From Streptomyces catenulae (GTDB lineage Bacteria > Actinomycetota > Actinomycetes > Streptomycetales > Streptomycetaceae): 64,000 nucleotides of DNA. Below are positions 50,025-59,168 of the stretch, piece by piece. The stretch is taken from positions 1 through 64,000 of the forward strand of contig NZ_JODY01000037.1 of NCBI RefSeq assembly GCF_000718015.1, in the 5' to 3' direction. The notes below the pieces were generated by a model, which worked only from the letters and a program-made list of their open reading frames with translations, ran no database searches and was not told where the DNA came from. The number at the start of each line of letters is the position of its first letter. Positions within the stretch are counted from its first letter, which is position 1. The translations under genes were made by a program, and so were the position numbers.

Positions 50025-51071
50025 TTACGGCAGGCTGTGCACGTGCTTGCCGACCTGGCTCGCGAAGGCGTTGCCGTTCGCCGCGTCCCAGTTGGTCGAC
50101 CAGGTCATCGCACCGCGCAGCCCGGGGTACGTCTTCGACGGCTTGAAGGTGCCGCAGCCGCTGCCCTTCGTCAGACAGTCCAGCGCGTCGTTGACCACCG
50201 ACGGGGCGGTGTAGCCGCCGCCCGCCGCACTGGAGGACGCCGGGACACCCAGACCGACCTGGGAGGGGTCGAGGCCGTTCTCCAGCTGGATGCAGGCGAG
50301 CCCGGTCAGGAAGTCCACGGTGCCCTGGGAGTAGACCTTGCCGTCACAGCCCAGCATCGAACCGCTGTTGTAGTACTGCATGTTGACGACGGTCAGGAAG
50401 TCCTTGATCCCCAGCGCCGTCTTGAAGTACTCGTTCTGCGGCGACTGCATGTCGATGGTCTGCGGCGCCATCGTCACCACCACATCGGGGTGCTTGGCGT
50501 GCACCGCCTTCAGCGCCTGCGTCATGTACGTGGAGTTCAGGCCGTTCTCCAGGTCGATGTCGACGCCGTTGAAGCCGTACTCGTCCATCAGCTTGTCCAG
50601 CGACGCGGCGAAGGCGTCCGCGGAGGCGGAGTCGCTGACCGAGACGGCCCCTTTCTCGCCGCCGACGGAGAGGATCACGGACTTCCCCGCCGACTGCTTC
50701 GCCTTGATGTCGGCCTTGAAATCGTCGGCGGAGGCGTAGCCGACCGCCGGATCGAGGTTGAAGGTGATCTCGCCAGGCTTGCCCGTCGCGTCGGCGAAGG
50801 CGACCGCGATGATGTCGTACGCGTCATCGACGTCCTTCAGCTTCTGGACGGTGGCGCCGTTGTTGAAGTTCTGCCAGTAGCCGGTCACCGCGTGCTTGGC
50901 CACCGCGGACGCGCCCGCCGCCGGAACGGATTGCCGGTGGGCCTCCGGCGCCGCCTGCGCGGTGCCCGCGGAGAGCGCACCGCCCGTCAACAACGCCGCC
51001 ACGGCGACCACGGCCGGCAGCGCCTTCCTCGTCGTACCCGAACGTGTCTTCCTGCTTCGTGCGCCAACCAC
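50025..51071 (-). CDS. secreted GH18 chitinase
   Basis: Exported glycoside hydrolase family 18 enzyme, 348 aa, for chitin breakdown. A signal peptide (ALPAVVAVAALLTGGALSAGTAQA) precedes the catalytic barrel, which starts VTGYWQNFNNG and holds the active-site motif FNGVDIDLEN with the catalytic Glu near residue 176; later MQYYNS supplies the substrate-binding Tyr region. No separate chitin-binding module is present. A dre-type site lies about 75 bp upstream, so control by DasR and N-acetylglucosamine is likely. Confidence 0.93.
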   Translation of the reverse strand: MVGARSRKTRSGTTRKALPAVVAVAALLTGGALSAGTAQAAPEAHRQSVPAAGASAVAKHAVTGYWQNFNNGATVQKLKDVDDAYDIIAVAFADATGKPGEITFNLDPAVGYASADDFKADIKAKQSAGKSVILSVGGEKGAVSVSDSASADAFAASLDKLMDEYGFNGVDIDLENGLNSTYMTQALKAVHAKHPDVVVTMAPQTIDMQSPQNEYFKTALGIKDFLTVVNMQYYNSGSMLGCDGKVYSQGTVDFLTGLACIQLENGLDPSQVGLGVPASSSAAGGGYTAPSVVNDALDCLTKGSGCGTFKPSKTYPGLRGAMTWSTNWDAANGNAFASQVGKHVHSLP

Positions 51072-51141
51072 GACTGCCTCCGGCTGTGGGGGAGTTGGGG
51101 GTGTGCGGTGCGCGCGCAGAGAGCTCCGCGCTGCCGTACAA

Positions 51142-51157
51142 CGTGGTCCAGACCAAT
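51142..51157. promoter_or_regulatory. DasR-responsive element (dre)
   Basis: CGTGGTCCAGACCAAT matches the dre consensus form ACTGGTCTAGACCACT (from memory) with the core TGGTC-x-AGACCA palindrome at 51144-51155. It sits upstream of the GH18 chitinase start, the expected position for GlcNAc-responsive repression by DasR. Confidence 0.8.
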
Positions 51158-51408
51158 GCCCCTGTCAAGGTTTCCGACACCACCCGTTGCCCCTTGCGGG
51201 TGGCGGGCGTGACGATGGCCGGGAGGTGAAGTGGCCCTTCCCCAGGGGCCGCAGACGCGGGGTCAGTGACCCGGAACGTGTTCTCCCGGACGTATCTCGC
51301 GGATAAAGTGCTGGACGTACGGCGCCGAGTGCGCAAGCAGTGCGGAGACAAGCAGTGCAGACAGCGGCCCCGGGAAGCGGAGGCCGGAGGGAGTTGGGAG
51401 GGAGCGGC
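51158..51408. other. divergent gap, chitinase / Tad locus
   Basis: With the dre region this makes about 337 bp without a gene. It should hold the promoter of the Tad operon. A GGAGGG ribosome site precedes the first gene at 51409. I could not fix a -10/-35 pair. Confidence 0.4.
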
Positions 51409-52833
51409 GTGCCGACCGCGATTGCCGTCACCGGCTCCGATCTCGCGCTGCCCGCCGCCGACCGCACCACCCCCGCGGCGGTGGTGCTCCCCGCCCCGCA
51501 CCTCCAACCGCTCGACGAGGCGCTGACGCAGACCGCCGCGGTCCTCGAACACCACGGCCACCTCGTCGTCCTCTACTCCGACGCCTGCCCCGCCGACCAC
51601 GTACGGCGGCTGCACACCCTCCGCGGGCTGCTGGAGAGCGACCGCATCGCCCTGGTCAAGGTGGACCTGCCGCCGCTCGGCCTCGCCGTCCTCGCCCGTC
51701 AGCTGCGCGAACTCTCCCGCTCGGCGCTGAGCCCCGGCGTCCTGGCCTGCGCCGCCCGGCTGCTGGCGCACTACATCCACGCCGGGGCGCTGCTCGCCAC
51801 CGTCGGCGGACTGGACCGCGTCGAGGTCGACCTCCGCGCCCATATGGCGTCCTGGCTGCCCGGTGTGCAGTTCGCGGTCCTCGCCGCGCCCGCGCCGCAC
51901 CTGGTCAGGGTCGAGCGCCACCGCACCGACGCCGCGCTGCCCGCCCCGTCGTACGCCACGGAACTGGTCCTCGCCCGAGGCCATTTCAACGGCGACTGGG
52001 TCGGCTCCGTGCTCGCCCCCGCCTGGCAGGTGCGCGGCGCCCACGAGGTGCCGCTGCCCACCGAGTCCGCGCAGTGGTGGGGCACCCGCAAGCTGGTCGA
52101 GTTCGCCGCCGCCATCCCCGACCCGGCGCTCCTGCACCGTCTGGTCTCCTCGGTACGCCGCGAGGAGTGCGCCTGGTGCGGCCTCGAACTCCTCGGCGAC
52201 CGCTGCGCGTTCTGCGGTACACCGTGCCGCGGCGGGGAACACGTCGCCGCAGGTGGACGCGCGGTGACCGAGGGGACCACGGGGACCCGCGGGGCGCCCG
52301 CGGCGCTGCCCCCGGGAGGCGGCGAGCCCCCCGCCGCCGGAGCGCCCGCCTCGGCCGGAGCGCCCGCCCCGCTGCCGGGCACGGCGCCCGGCCCGCTGCC
52401 CGGCCCGCTGCCCCCGGGCCCCGCGTCCGCCGCCCCGCCGCCCGCCTCCGCCCCGCCCGATACCGCCCCGCCCGGGGAAGCGCCGCCCGCGGCCCGGCCG
52501 TTCGGTACGCCGGGTGTACCGGGCGCGCCGGGCGCCTTCGGCGCGCCCTGTGTCCCCGGGCTGCCCGCGGGCCCCGCCCCGTTGCCCCCGGACGCGCCGC
52601 CCACCGGGCCGCCGTACCCGGGGGTGTATCCGGGCGGTACGCCGCTGGCGGGGCCGCTCCCCGGTGGCCCGTTCGCCGGGCGGCCGCCCACCGGCCCGCC
52701 GCCCGCGGCCCCGCCAGCGGCCGGGCCCCCGTACGCCCTCGGACTCTCCCCGGTGGCGCCGCCCGGCGTGCCCGGAGGCGTTCCCCGTCCGCAGCCGCCC
52801 CGTCCCGCCCCGATCGAGGTCCCCCACCCATGA
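51409..52833 (+). CDS. Tad-locus protein with zinc ribbon and Pro-rich tail
   Basis: First gene of the pilus operon, 474 aa, not a recognised family. Residues 1-245 look like a globular alpha/beta domain (VLEHHGHLVVLYSDACPADHV, LVKVDLPPLGLAVLARQL). Near residues 253-272 CAWCGLELLGDRCAFCGTPC is a four-cysteine zinc-ribbon motif. The last 190 residues are almost entirely Pro/Gly/Ala, probably a disordered linker or extracellular-type tail. It overlaps the cpaB-like gene by 4 bp, so it is part of the operon. A role in pilus assembly is inferred from position only. Confidence 0.7.
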   Translation: MPTAIAVTGSDLALPAADRTTPAAVVLPAPHLQPLDEALTQTAAVLEHHGHLVVLYSDACPADHVRRLHTLRGLLESDRIALVKVDLPPLGLAVLARQLRELSRSALSPGVLACAARLLAHYIHAGALLATVGGLDRVEVDLRAHMASWLPGVQFAVLAAPAPHLVRVERHRTDAALPAPSYATELVLARGHFNGDWVGSVLAPAWQVRGAHEVPLPTESAQWWGTRKLVEFAAAIPDPALLHRLVSSVRREECAWCGLELLGDRCAFCGTPCRGGEHVAAGGRAVTEGTTGTRGAPAALPPGGGEPPAAGAPASAGAPAPLPGTAPGPLPGPLPPGPASAAPPPASAPPDTAPPGEAPPAARPFGTPGVPGAPGAFGAPCVPGLPAGPAPLPPDAPPTGPPYPGVYPGGTPLAGPLPGGPFAGRPPTGPPPAAPPAAGPPYALGLSPVAPPGVPGGVPRPQPPRPAPIEVPHP

Positions 52834-53546
52834 ACGCACGTCAGCGCCGCGGCCTGATCCTGCTCCTGCTGTCGGTCCTCTGCGCGGCCGGCGCCTTCGC
52901 CGGGGTGCTCTCCGTCATCCGCAACGTCGAGTCGAAGGTCGGCCCGGAGCGGACCGCGTACCGGCTCAAGGCCGATGTGGCGGCCTACACCCCGCTGGAT
53001 CCGGGGCAGTTCGAGAAGGTCGCGATGCCCGAGCGCTGGCTGCCGCCGACCGCCGTCACCGATCTGGACGCCCTCAGCGGGAAAATAGCGGTCACCCCCC
53101 TCCACAAGGGTTCGCTGCTCCAGAACGACATGATCGTCGCCCGGCCCGCGCTCCAGCCCGGTCGCCAGGAGATCGCCATCATGATCGACGCGGCCACCGG
53201 TGTCGCCGGGAAGATCACCCCGGGCGCCCGGGTCAACATCTACGCCACGTTCGAGGGCAAGCGCGCCGAGGACAAGCCGGTCTCCAAGGTCATCGTGGCC
53301 GGTGCCCAGGTCATCGACGTCGGCAAGCTCACCCCGCTCGCCGCCCAGGACCCCGGCGACGCCACCGGCGCCCGCCGGGAGGGCGAGGCCGTCCCGATCA
53401 CCTTCTCGCTCGACACCAAGGACGCCCAACGCGTCGCCTACGCCGAGTCCTTCGCCTCCCACGTACGCCTCGCCCTGCTCGCCCCCGGCTCCGACCGCGC
53501 CATCCCGCCGGCCGACCGCACCTACACCCTGGACGGCGACAAGTGA
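52830..53546 (+). CDS. CpaB/RcpC-like pilus assembly protein
   Basis: A 238-aa protein with an N-terminal transmembrane helix (RGLILLLLSVLCAAGAFAGVLSVI) and an extracytoplasmic part of the CpaB/SAF type: VAAYTPLDPGQFEKVAMPERWLP, then LSGKIAVTPLHKGSLLQNDMI and MIDAATGVAGKITPGARVNIYATF. In other bacteria CpaB/RcpC is a periplasmic partner of the Flp pilus machine; in this Gram-positive it would face the cell-wall zone. Confidence 0.85.
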   Translation: MNARQRRGLILLLLSVLCAAGAFAGVLSVIRNVESKVGPERTAYRLKADVAAYTPLDPGQFEKVAMPERWLPPTAVTDLDALSGKIAVTPLHKGSLLQNDMIVARPALQPGRQEIAIMIDAATGVAGKITPGARVNIYATFEGKRAEDKPVSKVIVAGAQVIDVGKLTPLAAQDPGDATGARREGEAVPITFSLDTKDAQRVAYAESFASHVRLALLAPGSDRAIPPADRTYTLDGDK

Positions 53547-53559
53547 CCCGGAGGCACCG

Positions 53560-54912
53560 GTGACCATCCGCATCCTGCCGGCCGTCGGCGACCCCGACGC
53601 CGCCCGCGCCCTGACCACCCTGCTCGCCGGGGTGCCCGACGCGGCCACGGCGCCGCCGGTCGCCGACTCCGCGGCGCTCCTCGACGCGCTCGCCGGAGCC
53701 GCGCCGCCGGACGCCACCGGGCCCGCCGCCGTCGAGGCGCTGCCCGAGGTCGTCCTCGTCCACGAGCGCATCGGCCCGCTGCCCGCCCTCGACCTGATCC
53801 GCGAGGTGGCGCTCCGCTTCCCCGCGGTCGGCGTCGTGCTGCTCACCGCGGACGCCGGGCCCGCGCTCTACTCCGCCGCCATGGACGCGGGCGCCCGCGG
53901 CGTCGCCGGACTGCCGCTCGGCCACGACGAACTCGCCGCCCGCGTCCGGGCCGCCGCCCAGTGGGCCGCGGGCGTCCGCGTCCACCTCGGCGGCGGGCGG
54001 GAGGCACCGCCGGGACCGGCCGGGACCCTGCTCACCGTCACCGGCGCAAAGGGCGGCACCGGCACCACCGTCACCGCCGTACAACTCGCCCTCGCCGCCC
54101 GCCAGGCGGGCCGCCGGGTCGCCCTCGTCGACCTCGACCTCCAGTCCGGCGACATCGCCTCCTACCTGGACGTCCAGTTCCGCCGCTCGGTCGTCGACCT
54201 CGCCGGGATCGCCGACCTCTCCGCCCGGGTACTGGCCGACGCCATACACGACCACCCCACCGGCCTCGCGCTGCTGCTCGCCCCCGAGGAGGGCGAGCGC
54301 GGCGAGGAGGTCGACGACCACGCCGCCCGGCAGATCGTCACCGCGCTGCGCGCCCGCTACGACGTCGTCATCGCCGACTGCGGCTCCCAGATGCAGTCCG
54401 CCAACGCCGCCGCCGTGGAACTCGCCGACACCGCCCTGCTGGTGACCACCCCGGACGTGGTCGCGGTACGCGCCGCCAAACGCCAGGTCCGGCTCTGGGA
54501 CCGGCTGCGGATCCGTAAGGCGGAGTCCACCCTCACCGTCGTCAACCGCCTCACCCGGCACACCGAGATCCAGCCCCCGCTGATCGCCAAGGCCACCGGC
54601 ACCGCCGTCGCCGCCACCACCGTGCCCGCGGCCTTCAAGGAGCTGCAGCCCTGCGTCGACTCCGGGCGGATGCAGGATTTGGACGCCCGCTCCACGGTCC
54701 GCGCGGCCCTGTGGGCGCTCGCCGGGGAGCTGGGCCTGGTGGCCGCCGCCTCCGGCGTCCCCCGCCTCAAATCCGGCCACCGCGGCCGCCCGTCGCTGAC
54801 CGGCCGCCGCCGCAAGGCCCTCCCGGCGGGCCCGGTACCGCCCCAGGCCACCCCCGGCCCGGCCACCCCTCCGGCACCGGCGGGCCCGTCCGCCCCGTAC
54901 GAGGAGGGCTGA
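53560..54912 (+). CDS. CpaE/TadZ-like pilus localisation ATPase
   Basis: A 450-aa protein: N-terminal receiver-like pseudo-domain (about 1-150, with LLTADAGPALYSAAMDAGARGVAGLP) followed by a MinD/ParA-type ATPase with deviant Walker A GAKGGTGTTVTAV, the VALVDLDLQSGDIASYL strand and VVIADCGSQMQ. TadZ proteins position the pilus machine at the cell pole. The last 50 residues are Pro/Ala/Arg-rich. Start GTG 53560 follows GGAGGCACC. Confidence 0.87.
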   Translation: MTIRILPAVGDPDAARALTTLLAGVPDAATAPPVADSAALLDALAGAAPPDATGPAAVEALPEVVLVHERIGPLPALDLIREVALRFPAVGVVLLTADAGPALYSAAMDAGARGVAGLPLGHDELAARVRAAAQWAAGVRVHLGGGREAPPGPAGTLLTVTGAKGGTGTTVTAVQLALAARQAGRRVALVDLDLQSGDIASYLDVQFRRSVVDLAGIADLSARVLADAIHDHPTGLALLLAPEEGERGEEVDDHAARQIVTALRARYDVVIADCGSQMQSANAAAVELADTALLVTTPDVVAVRAAKRQVRLWDRLRIRKAESTLTVVNRLTRHTEIQPPLIAKATGTAVAATTVPAAFKELQPCVDSGRMQDLDARSTVRAALWALAGELGLVAAASGVPRLKSGHRGRPSLTGRRRKALPAGPVPPQATPGPATPPAPAGPSAPYEEG

Positions 54913-54916
54913 GCGG

Positions 54917-55459
54917 GTGGGGCGGGCGGGCGAGGCGCGTACGGGAGACCACGGCGCGGCGCGGGCGACGCGCTCCCGCGGGGGAGCCCCGGCGCGCCCG
55001 GGGCGGCCCGGCCCGGCGCGTCCGCCACGGCGCGGCCCCGGCGGGCGCCCCGTCCGCCTCCGTCGGCTCCCCGCGACGCCCCGCACCCGCCCCGCCGGGG
55101 ACCGCGGTCAGGTCACCGTCGAGTTCGCCGGGATGCTGCCGCTGATCCTGCTGGTCCTCGTGCTGCTGTGGCAGTTCGTGCTGGTCGGCTACACCTTCTC
55201 GCTCGCCGCGCACGCCGCCGACCGGGGCGCGCGGGCCGCCGTGGCGCTCCGCGACGGCGGCCCCGGCGCCTGCCGTACCGCCGCCACCGGCGAACTCCCC
55301 GCCTCCTGGCGCTCCGCGGCCACCACCACCTGCGCCGCCGACGCGGGCCTGTGGCACGCGACCGTACGCCTCAAGGTCCCGGTGCTCTTCCCGGGTGCGG
55401 CCGCCTTCCCCTGGACGGTCAGCGGCACCGCCGGAGCCGTCGACGAGGAGGGCCGATGA
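54917..55459 (+). CDS. TadE-like pseudopilin, first copy
   Basis: A 180-aa protein. After about 60 basic Arg/Gly/Pro residues it reads DRGQVTVEFAGMLPLILLVLVLLWQFVLVGY, the TadE prepilin-type cleavage region (G|xxxxEF) with hydrophobic helix. The C-terminal part has two cysteines. The unusual long arginine-rich leader could be an over-extended start, but no better start is evident. The stop overlaps the next gene's ATG. Confidence 0.75.
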   Translation: MGRAGEARTGDHGAARATRSRGGAPARPGRPGPARPPRRGPGGRPVRLRRLPATPRTRPAGDRGQVTVEFAGMLPLILLVLVLLWQFVLVGYTFSLAAHAADRGARAAVALRDGGPGACRTAATGELPASWRSAATTTCAADAGLWHATVRLKVPVLFPGAAAFPWTVSGTAGAVDEEGR

Positions 55460-55983
55460 GCCGGACCTGCGGGCGCGGACCGCGCCGCACGGACCCCGCC
55501 CGCCGCACGCCCCCCGGCGCGTCCGACGCCGCCCGCGCCCCCGGCGCGCGGCGGCCCGCAGGGGCCCGCCGCTTCCGCGGACCGGCCGGTGACCGCGGTC
55601 AGGCGTCCATCGAATTCCTCGGGTTCCTCCCGCTGCTGCTCGTCGTCGCGCTCGCCGTCGTCCAGCTCGGGATCGCCGCGTTCGCCGTGCAGCAGGCCGG
55701 TACGGGCGCCCGCGCCGCCGCCCGGACCGCCTCGCTCGACCCGCCGGACCGGCAGCGCGACCCGGCCGCCGCCGGGCGCGCCGCGATGACCGGCTGGGTC
55801 GCCGAGCGCGCCCGGATCGGCGTCGGCGGCGCGGGCGACGCGGTCCGCGCCACCACGACCGTCACCCTGCCCTCCGTCATCCCCGGTGTCTCCCTCGGCA
55901 CCGTCAGCCGCAGCGCGACGATGCCCCGCCCCGCGGCCGCGCACGCACCGGGCGCCGCCCCGGAAGGAGTCCTCGCGCCATGA
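55456..55983 (+). CDS. TadE-like pseudopilin, second copy
   Basis: A 175-aa protein with the same layout as its upstream neighbour: a basic leader, then GDRGQASIEFLGFLPLLLVVALAVVQLGIAAF. The glycine-to-glutamate spacing fits prepilin peptidase cleavage. The rest is a short extracytoplasmic domain ending in a Pro/Ala tail. The stop overlaps the tadA start by 4 bp. A pair of TadE-like genes ahead of the ATPase is common in actinobacterial Tad loci. Confidence 0.8.
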   Translation: MSRTCGRGPRRTDPARRTPPGASDAARAPGARRPAGARRFRGPAGDRGQASIEFLGFLPLLLVVALAVVQLGIAAFAVQQAGTGARAAARTASLDPPDRQRDPAAAGRAAMTGWVAERARIGVGGAGDAVRATTTVTLPSVIPGVSLGTVSRSATMPRPAAAHAPGAAPEGVLAP

Positions 55984-57317
55984 GTCTCAAAGGCCGCATC
56001 GCCGCCCCGGAACCGGAGGGCGAGGCCCGCTCCGACGGGCGGCTGGTCCCCGTCTACCGCGCCAAGCTCCTCCAGGAGATCGACCTGGCGGAGATGTCCG
56101 CGCTGACCGCCGCCGAGCGCCGCTCCCGGCTGGAGCGCGTCCTCGGCCACATCATCAGCCGCGAGGGCCCGGTCCTCTCCACCGCCGAACGCGATCTGCT
56201 CATCCGCCGCGTCGTGGACGAGGCGCTGGGCCTCGGCGTCCTCGAACCGCTCCTGGAGGACACCTCCATCACCGAGATCATGGTCAACGGCCCGGACCGG
56301 ATCTACGTCGAACGCCACGGCCGGGTCGAGCCGGTCCCCGTCCGCTTCGCCTCCCACGAGCAGCTGATGCAGACCATCGAGCGGATCGTCTCCACCGTCA
56401 ACCGCCGGGTCGACGAGTCGAATCCGATGGTCGACGCCCGGCTGCCGTCCGGTGAGCGCGTCAACGTGATCATCCCGCCGCTCGCCCTCAACGGCGCCGT
56501 CCTCACCATCCGCCGCTTCCCCCGCGCCTACGCCCTCGCCGAACTCCTCGGCATGGGCACCCTCGACGAACAGATGCTGCTGCTGCTCGCCGCCCTCGTC
56601 CGCGCCCGCTTCAACATCGTCGTCTCCGGGGCCACCGGCGCCGGGAAGACCACCCTGCTCAACGCGCTCTCCGGGCTCATCCCGGACGGCGAGCGGATCA
56701 TCACCGTCGAGGACGCCGCCGAACTCCAGCTCCAGCAGAGCCATGTCATCCGGCTGGAGTCCCGGCCGCCCAACGTCGAGGGCAAGGGCCGCATCACCAT
56801 CCGCGACCTGGTCCGCAACTCCCTGCGGATGCGGCCCGACCGCATCATCGTCGGCGAGGTCCGCGGCGGCGAGACCCTCGACATGCTCCAGGCGATGTCC
56901 ACCGGTCACGACGGCTCGCTCGCCACCGTCCACGCCAACAGCGCCGAGGACGCGCTGATGCGGCTCCAGACCCTCGCCTCGATGTCCGACGTCAAGATCC
57001 CCTTCGAGGCGCTGCGGGACCAGATCAACAGCGCCGTCGACTGCCTCGTCCAGCTGGGGCGCGGCGCCGACGGCGCCCGCCGTATCACCGAGGTCGCCCT
57101 CCTCGACTCCCGCGGCCACCAGGCGTACCGCCTCGCCACCGTCTGCCGCTTCGAGACCGAACCGATGACCGCCGACCGCCGGGTCCACGGCCACATCCGC
57201 CACTTCCCGCTGCCGCGCCGGACCGCCGAACGCCTGCGGATGGCGGGCGAATCCGTCCCGCCCGCCTTCGGCGTCGCCGCCACCGACGATCAGCTCGCCA
57301 CCCGGGAGGCCCGATGA
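55980..57317 (+). CDS. tadA: Flp pilus assembly ATPase TadA/CpaF
   Basis: Secretion-type hexameric ATPase powering pilus extension and possibly retraction, 445 aa. Motifs in order: EIMVNGPDRIYVERHGR, Walker A SGATGAGKTTLLNALSGLI, the Asp-box/ERIITVEDAAELQLQQ, Walker B-type RMRPDRIIVGEVRGGETLDML, and the His box TGHDGSLATVHANSAEDAL. All catalytic elements are intact. Overlaps tadB by 4 bp. Confidence 0.96.
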   Translation: MSLKGRIAAPEPEGEARSDGRLVPVYRAKLLQEIDLAEMSALTAAERRSRLERVLGHIISREGPVLSTAERDLLIRRVVDEALGLGVLEPLLEDTSITEIMVNGPDRIYVERHGRVEPVPVRFASHEQLMQTIERIVSTVNRRVDESNPMVDARLPSGERVNVIIPPLALNGAVLTIRRFPRAYALAELLGMGTLDEQMLLLLAALVRARFNIVVSGATGAGKTTLLNALSGLIPDGERIITVEDAAELQLQQSHVIRLESRPPNVEGKGRITIRDLVRNSLRMRPDRIIVGEVRGGETLDMLQAMSTGHDGSLATVHANSAEDALMRLQTLASMSDVKIPFEALRDQINSAVDCLVQLGRGADGARRITEVALLDSRGHQAYRLATVCRFETEPMTADRRVHGHIRHFPLPRRTAERLRMAGESVPPAFGVAATDDQLATREAR

Positions 57318-58261
57318 CGCGCGCCCTCGACCCCGCGCTCCTCACCGTCGGCGCCGCCCTGTTCAGCTGCGTCCTCGCGGTCGCCGGGCTCCAGCTCTAC
57401 GCGTCCGGGCGGGACCGGCGGCGCGCCGTCGTCGACCGGCTCGCCGACGACCGCCGACTGCCGGTGACCGGCCGGGGCCGCCGCTTCGCCGCCCTCGACC
57501 GCGCGGTCCGCGCCACCCGCTACGGCCGCCGCCTGGAGAAACGGCTCGCCGCCACCGGGCTCGACGTCACCCCGGGCGAGTTCACCGCCTACCTCGCCGG
57601 GGCGGTCGTCGCCCTCTGGCTGGTCGCGCACGCCGTCCTCGCCGCCTTCTTCGGGCCGATCGCCGCGCTCACCGCCGTCTGGGCCGCGTTCGCCTTCCTC
57701 GACTGGCAGCGCCGCAAGCGCACCGAGCGCTTCATCAACCAGCTCCCGGAGCTGTCCCGCATCCTCGCCAACGCCACCCAGGCGGGTCTGGCGCTGCGTA
57801 CGGCGCTGGGCATGGCCGCCGAGGAGCTGGAGGCACCGGCGGGTCAGGAATTGGCCAAGGTGTCCGACAAACTCGCGGTCGGCCACTCCGTCGAGGAGGC
57901 CCTCGACGAACTGGCCGAACGTCTTCCCTCCCGCGAACTCGTCGTCCTCGTCACCACCCTGGTCCTCGCCAACCGGGCCGGTGGCACCGTCGTCGGCTCG
58001 CTGCGCAACCTCACCCGCACCCTGGAGGAGCGCAAGGAGACCCGGCGCGAGGTCCGCACCCAGCTCTCGCAGGTCACCGTCACCGCGTACGTCGTCCCGC
58101 TGCTCGGCATCGGCACCCTGCTGCTGATGAACCGCATCGCCCCCGGCGCCATCGACCGGATGACCTCCTCCTTCCTCGGCCAACTCGCCGTCGTCGCCGC
58201 CTTCGTCCTCTACGGACTGGGCTTCTTCCTCATCCGACGGCTCTCCAAGATCGACGTCTAG
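57314..58261 (+). CDS. tadB: pilus platform protein TadB
   Basis: Polytopic inner-membrane platform protein of the type II secretion F family, 315 aa. It has an N-terminal transmembrane helix, a cytoplasmic domain with LPELSRILANATQAGLALRTALGMAAEEL and a C-terminal pair of helices (TAYVVPLLGIGTLLLM, AVVAAFVLYGLGFFLI). It would partner TadC and transmit TadA motion to the pilus base. Confidence 0.92.
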   Translation: MTRALDPALLTVGAALFSCVLAVAGLQLYASGRDRRRAVVDRLADDRRLPVTGRGRRFAALDRAVRATRYGRRLEKRLAATGLDVTPGEFTAYLAGAVVALWLVAHAVLAAFFGPIAALTAVWAAFAFLDWQRRKRTERFINQLPELSRILANATQAGLALRTALGMAAEELEAPAGQELAKVSDKLAVGHSVEEALDELAERLPSRELVVLVTTLVLANRAGGTVVGSLRNLTRTLEERKETRREVRTQLSQVTVTAYVVPLLGIGTLLLMNRIAPGAIDRMTSSFLGQLAVVAAFVLYGLGFFLIRRLSKIDV

Positions 58262-58274
58262 GGACGGGCACCGC

Positions 58275-59168
58275 ATGGCCACCGGAATCCTGCTGGCGCT
58301 GCTCGCCGCGCTCTCCGTCGCGGGCGCGTGCGGCGGCCTCGCGCTCTACCGCCGCGAGGCGAAACTCCCGCCCGACCTCGCCCTCTCCTTGGAGGTCGGC
58401 GCCCGCCGCACCACCGCCGTCGGCTCCGCCGTCGACCGTACGGGCATGCGCTACGCCCCGCTGGTGCTGCGGCTGATGGGCCCCGACCGGGTCTCCCGGC
58501 TGCGCCGCCGGATCGACCTGGCGGGCAACCCGGGCGGGCTGACCGTCGACCGCTACGCCGCCCGGCGCGCGGTCTACGGCGGGCTCGGGCTCTTCGGCGC
58601 GCTGGTGATGTTCCTGCGCGGCCAGCCGCTGCTCGGCGTGGTGATGGTGCTGTTCGCCTGCTTCTGGACCGAGGTCGGCATCCGCGCCGCCATCCGCCAG
58701 CGCAAGGACACCATCGAGCGGACGCTGCCGGACTTCCTCGACGTCCTCGCCGTCGTGGTCAGCGCGGGGCTCGGTTTCCGCCAGGCCCTGGACCGCGTCG
58801 CCGACCGCTACGAGGGCCCCTGGGCGGACGAGCTGCGCATCACGCTGCGCCAGATGGACATGGGCGTCAGCCGCCGTACCGCCTTCGAGGAACTGCGCAA
58901 ACGCAACGACTCCGAGCAGGTCGCACAGTTCGTCACCGCCCTCCAGCAGGGTGAGGAGTTGGGCGCGCCGATCGTCGACACGCTCATCCAGATCGCCGAC
59001 GACATGCGGCGCACCGACGCGCAGAACGCCCGCCGCCGGGCCGCCCGCGCCGTCCCCAAGGCCACCATGGTCGTCACCACCTTCATGGTCCCGGCGACCA
59101 TGATCCTGCTGATCGCCGGGTTCTTCCTCGGCTCCGGCACCGACTTCGGCTCCCTGATGGGGAAATGA
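58275..59168 (+). CDS. tadC: pilus platform protein TadC
   Basis: A 297-aa paralogue of TadB. The T2SF-type motif DFLDVLAVVVSAGLGFRQALDRVADRYEG is followed by GVSRRTAFEELRKRNDSEQVAQFVTALQQGEELGAPIVDTL, and the C-terminus is a hydrophobic helix (ATMILLIAGFFLGSG). It starts 13 bp after tadB. Last gene before a 476-bp gap. Confidence 0.92.
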   Translation: MATGILLALLAALSVAGACGGLALYRREAKLPPDLALSLEVGARRTTAVGSAVDRTGMRYAPLVLRLMGPDRVSRLRRRIDLAGNPGGLTVDRYAARRAVYGGLGLFGALVMFLRGQPLLGVVMVLFACFWTEVGIRAAIRQRKDTIERTLPDFLDVLAVVVSAGLGFRQALDRVADRYEGPWADELRITLRQMDMGVSRRTAFEELRKRNDSEQVAQFVTALQQGEELGAPIVDTLIQIADDMRRTDAQNARRRAARAVPKATMVVTTFMVPATMILLIAGFFLGSGTDFGSLMGK

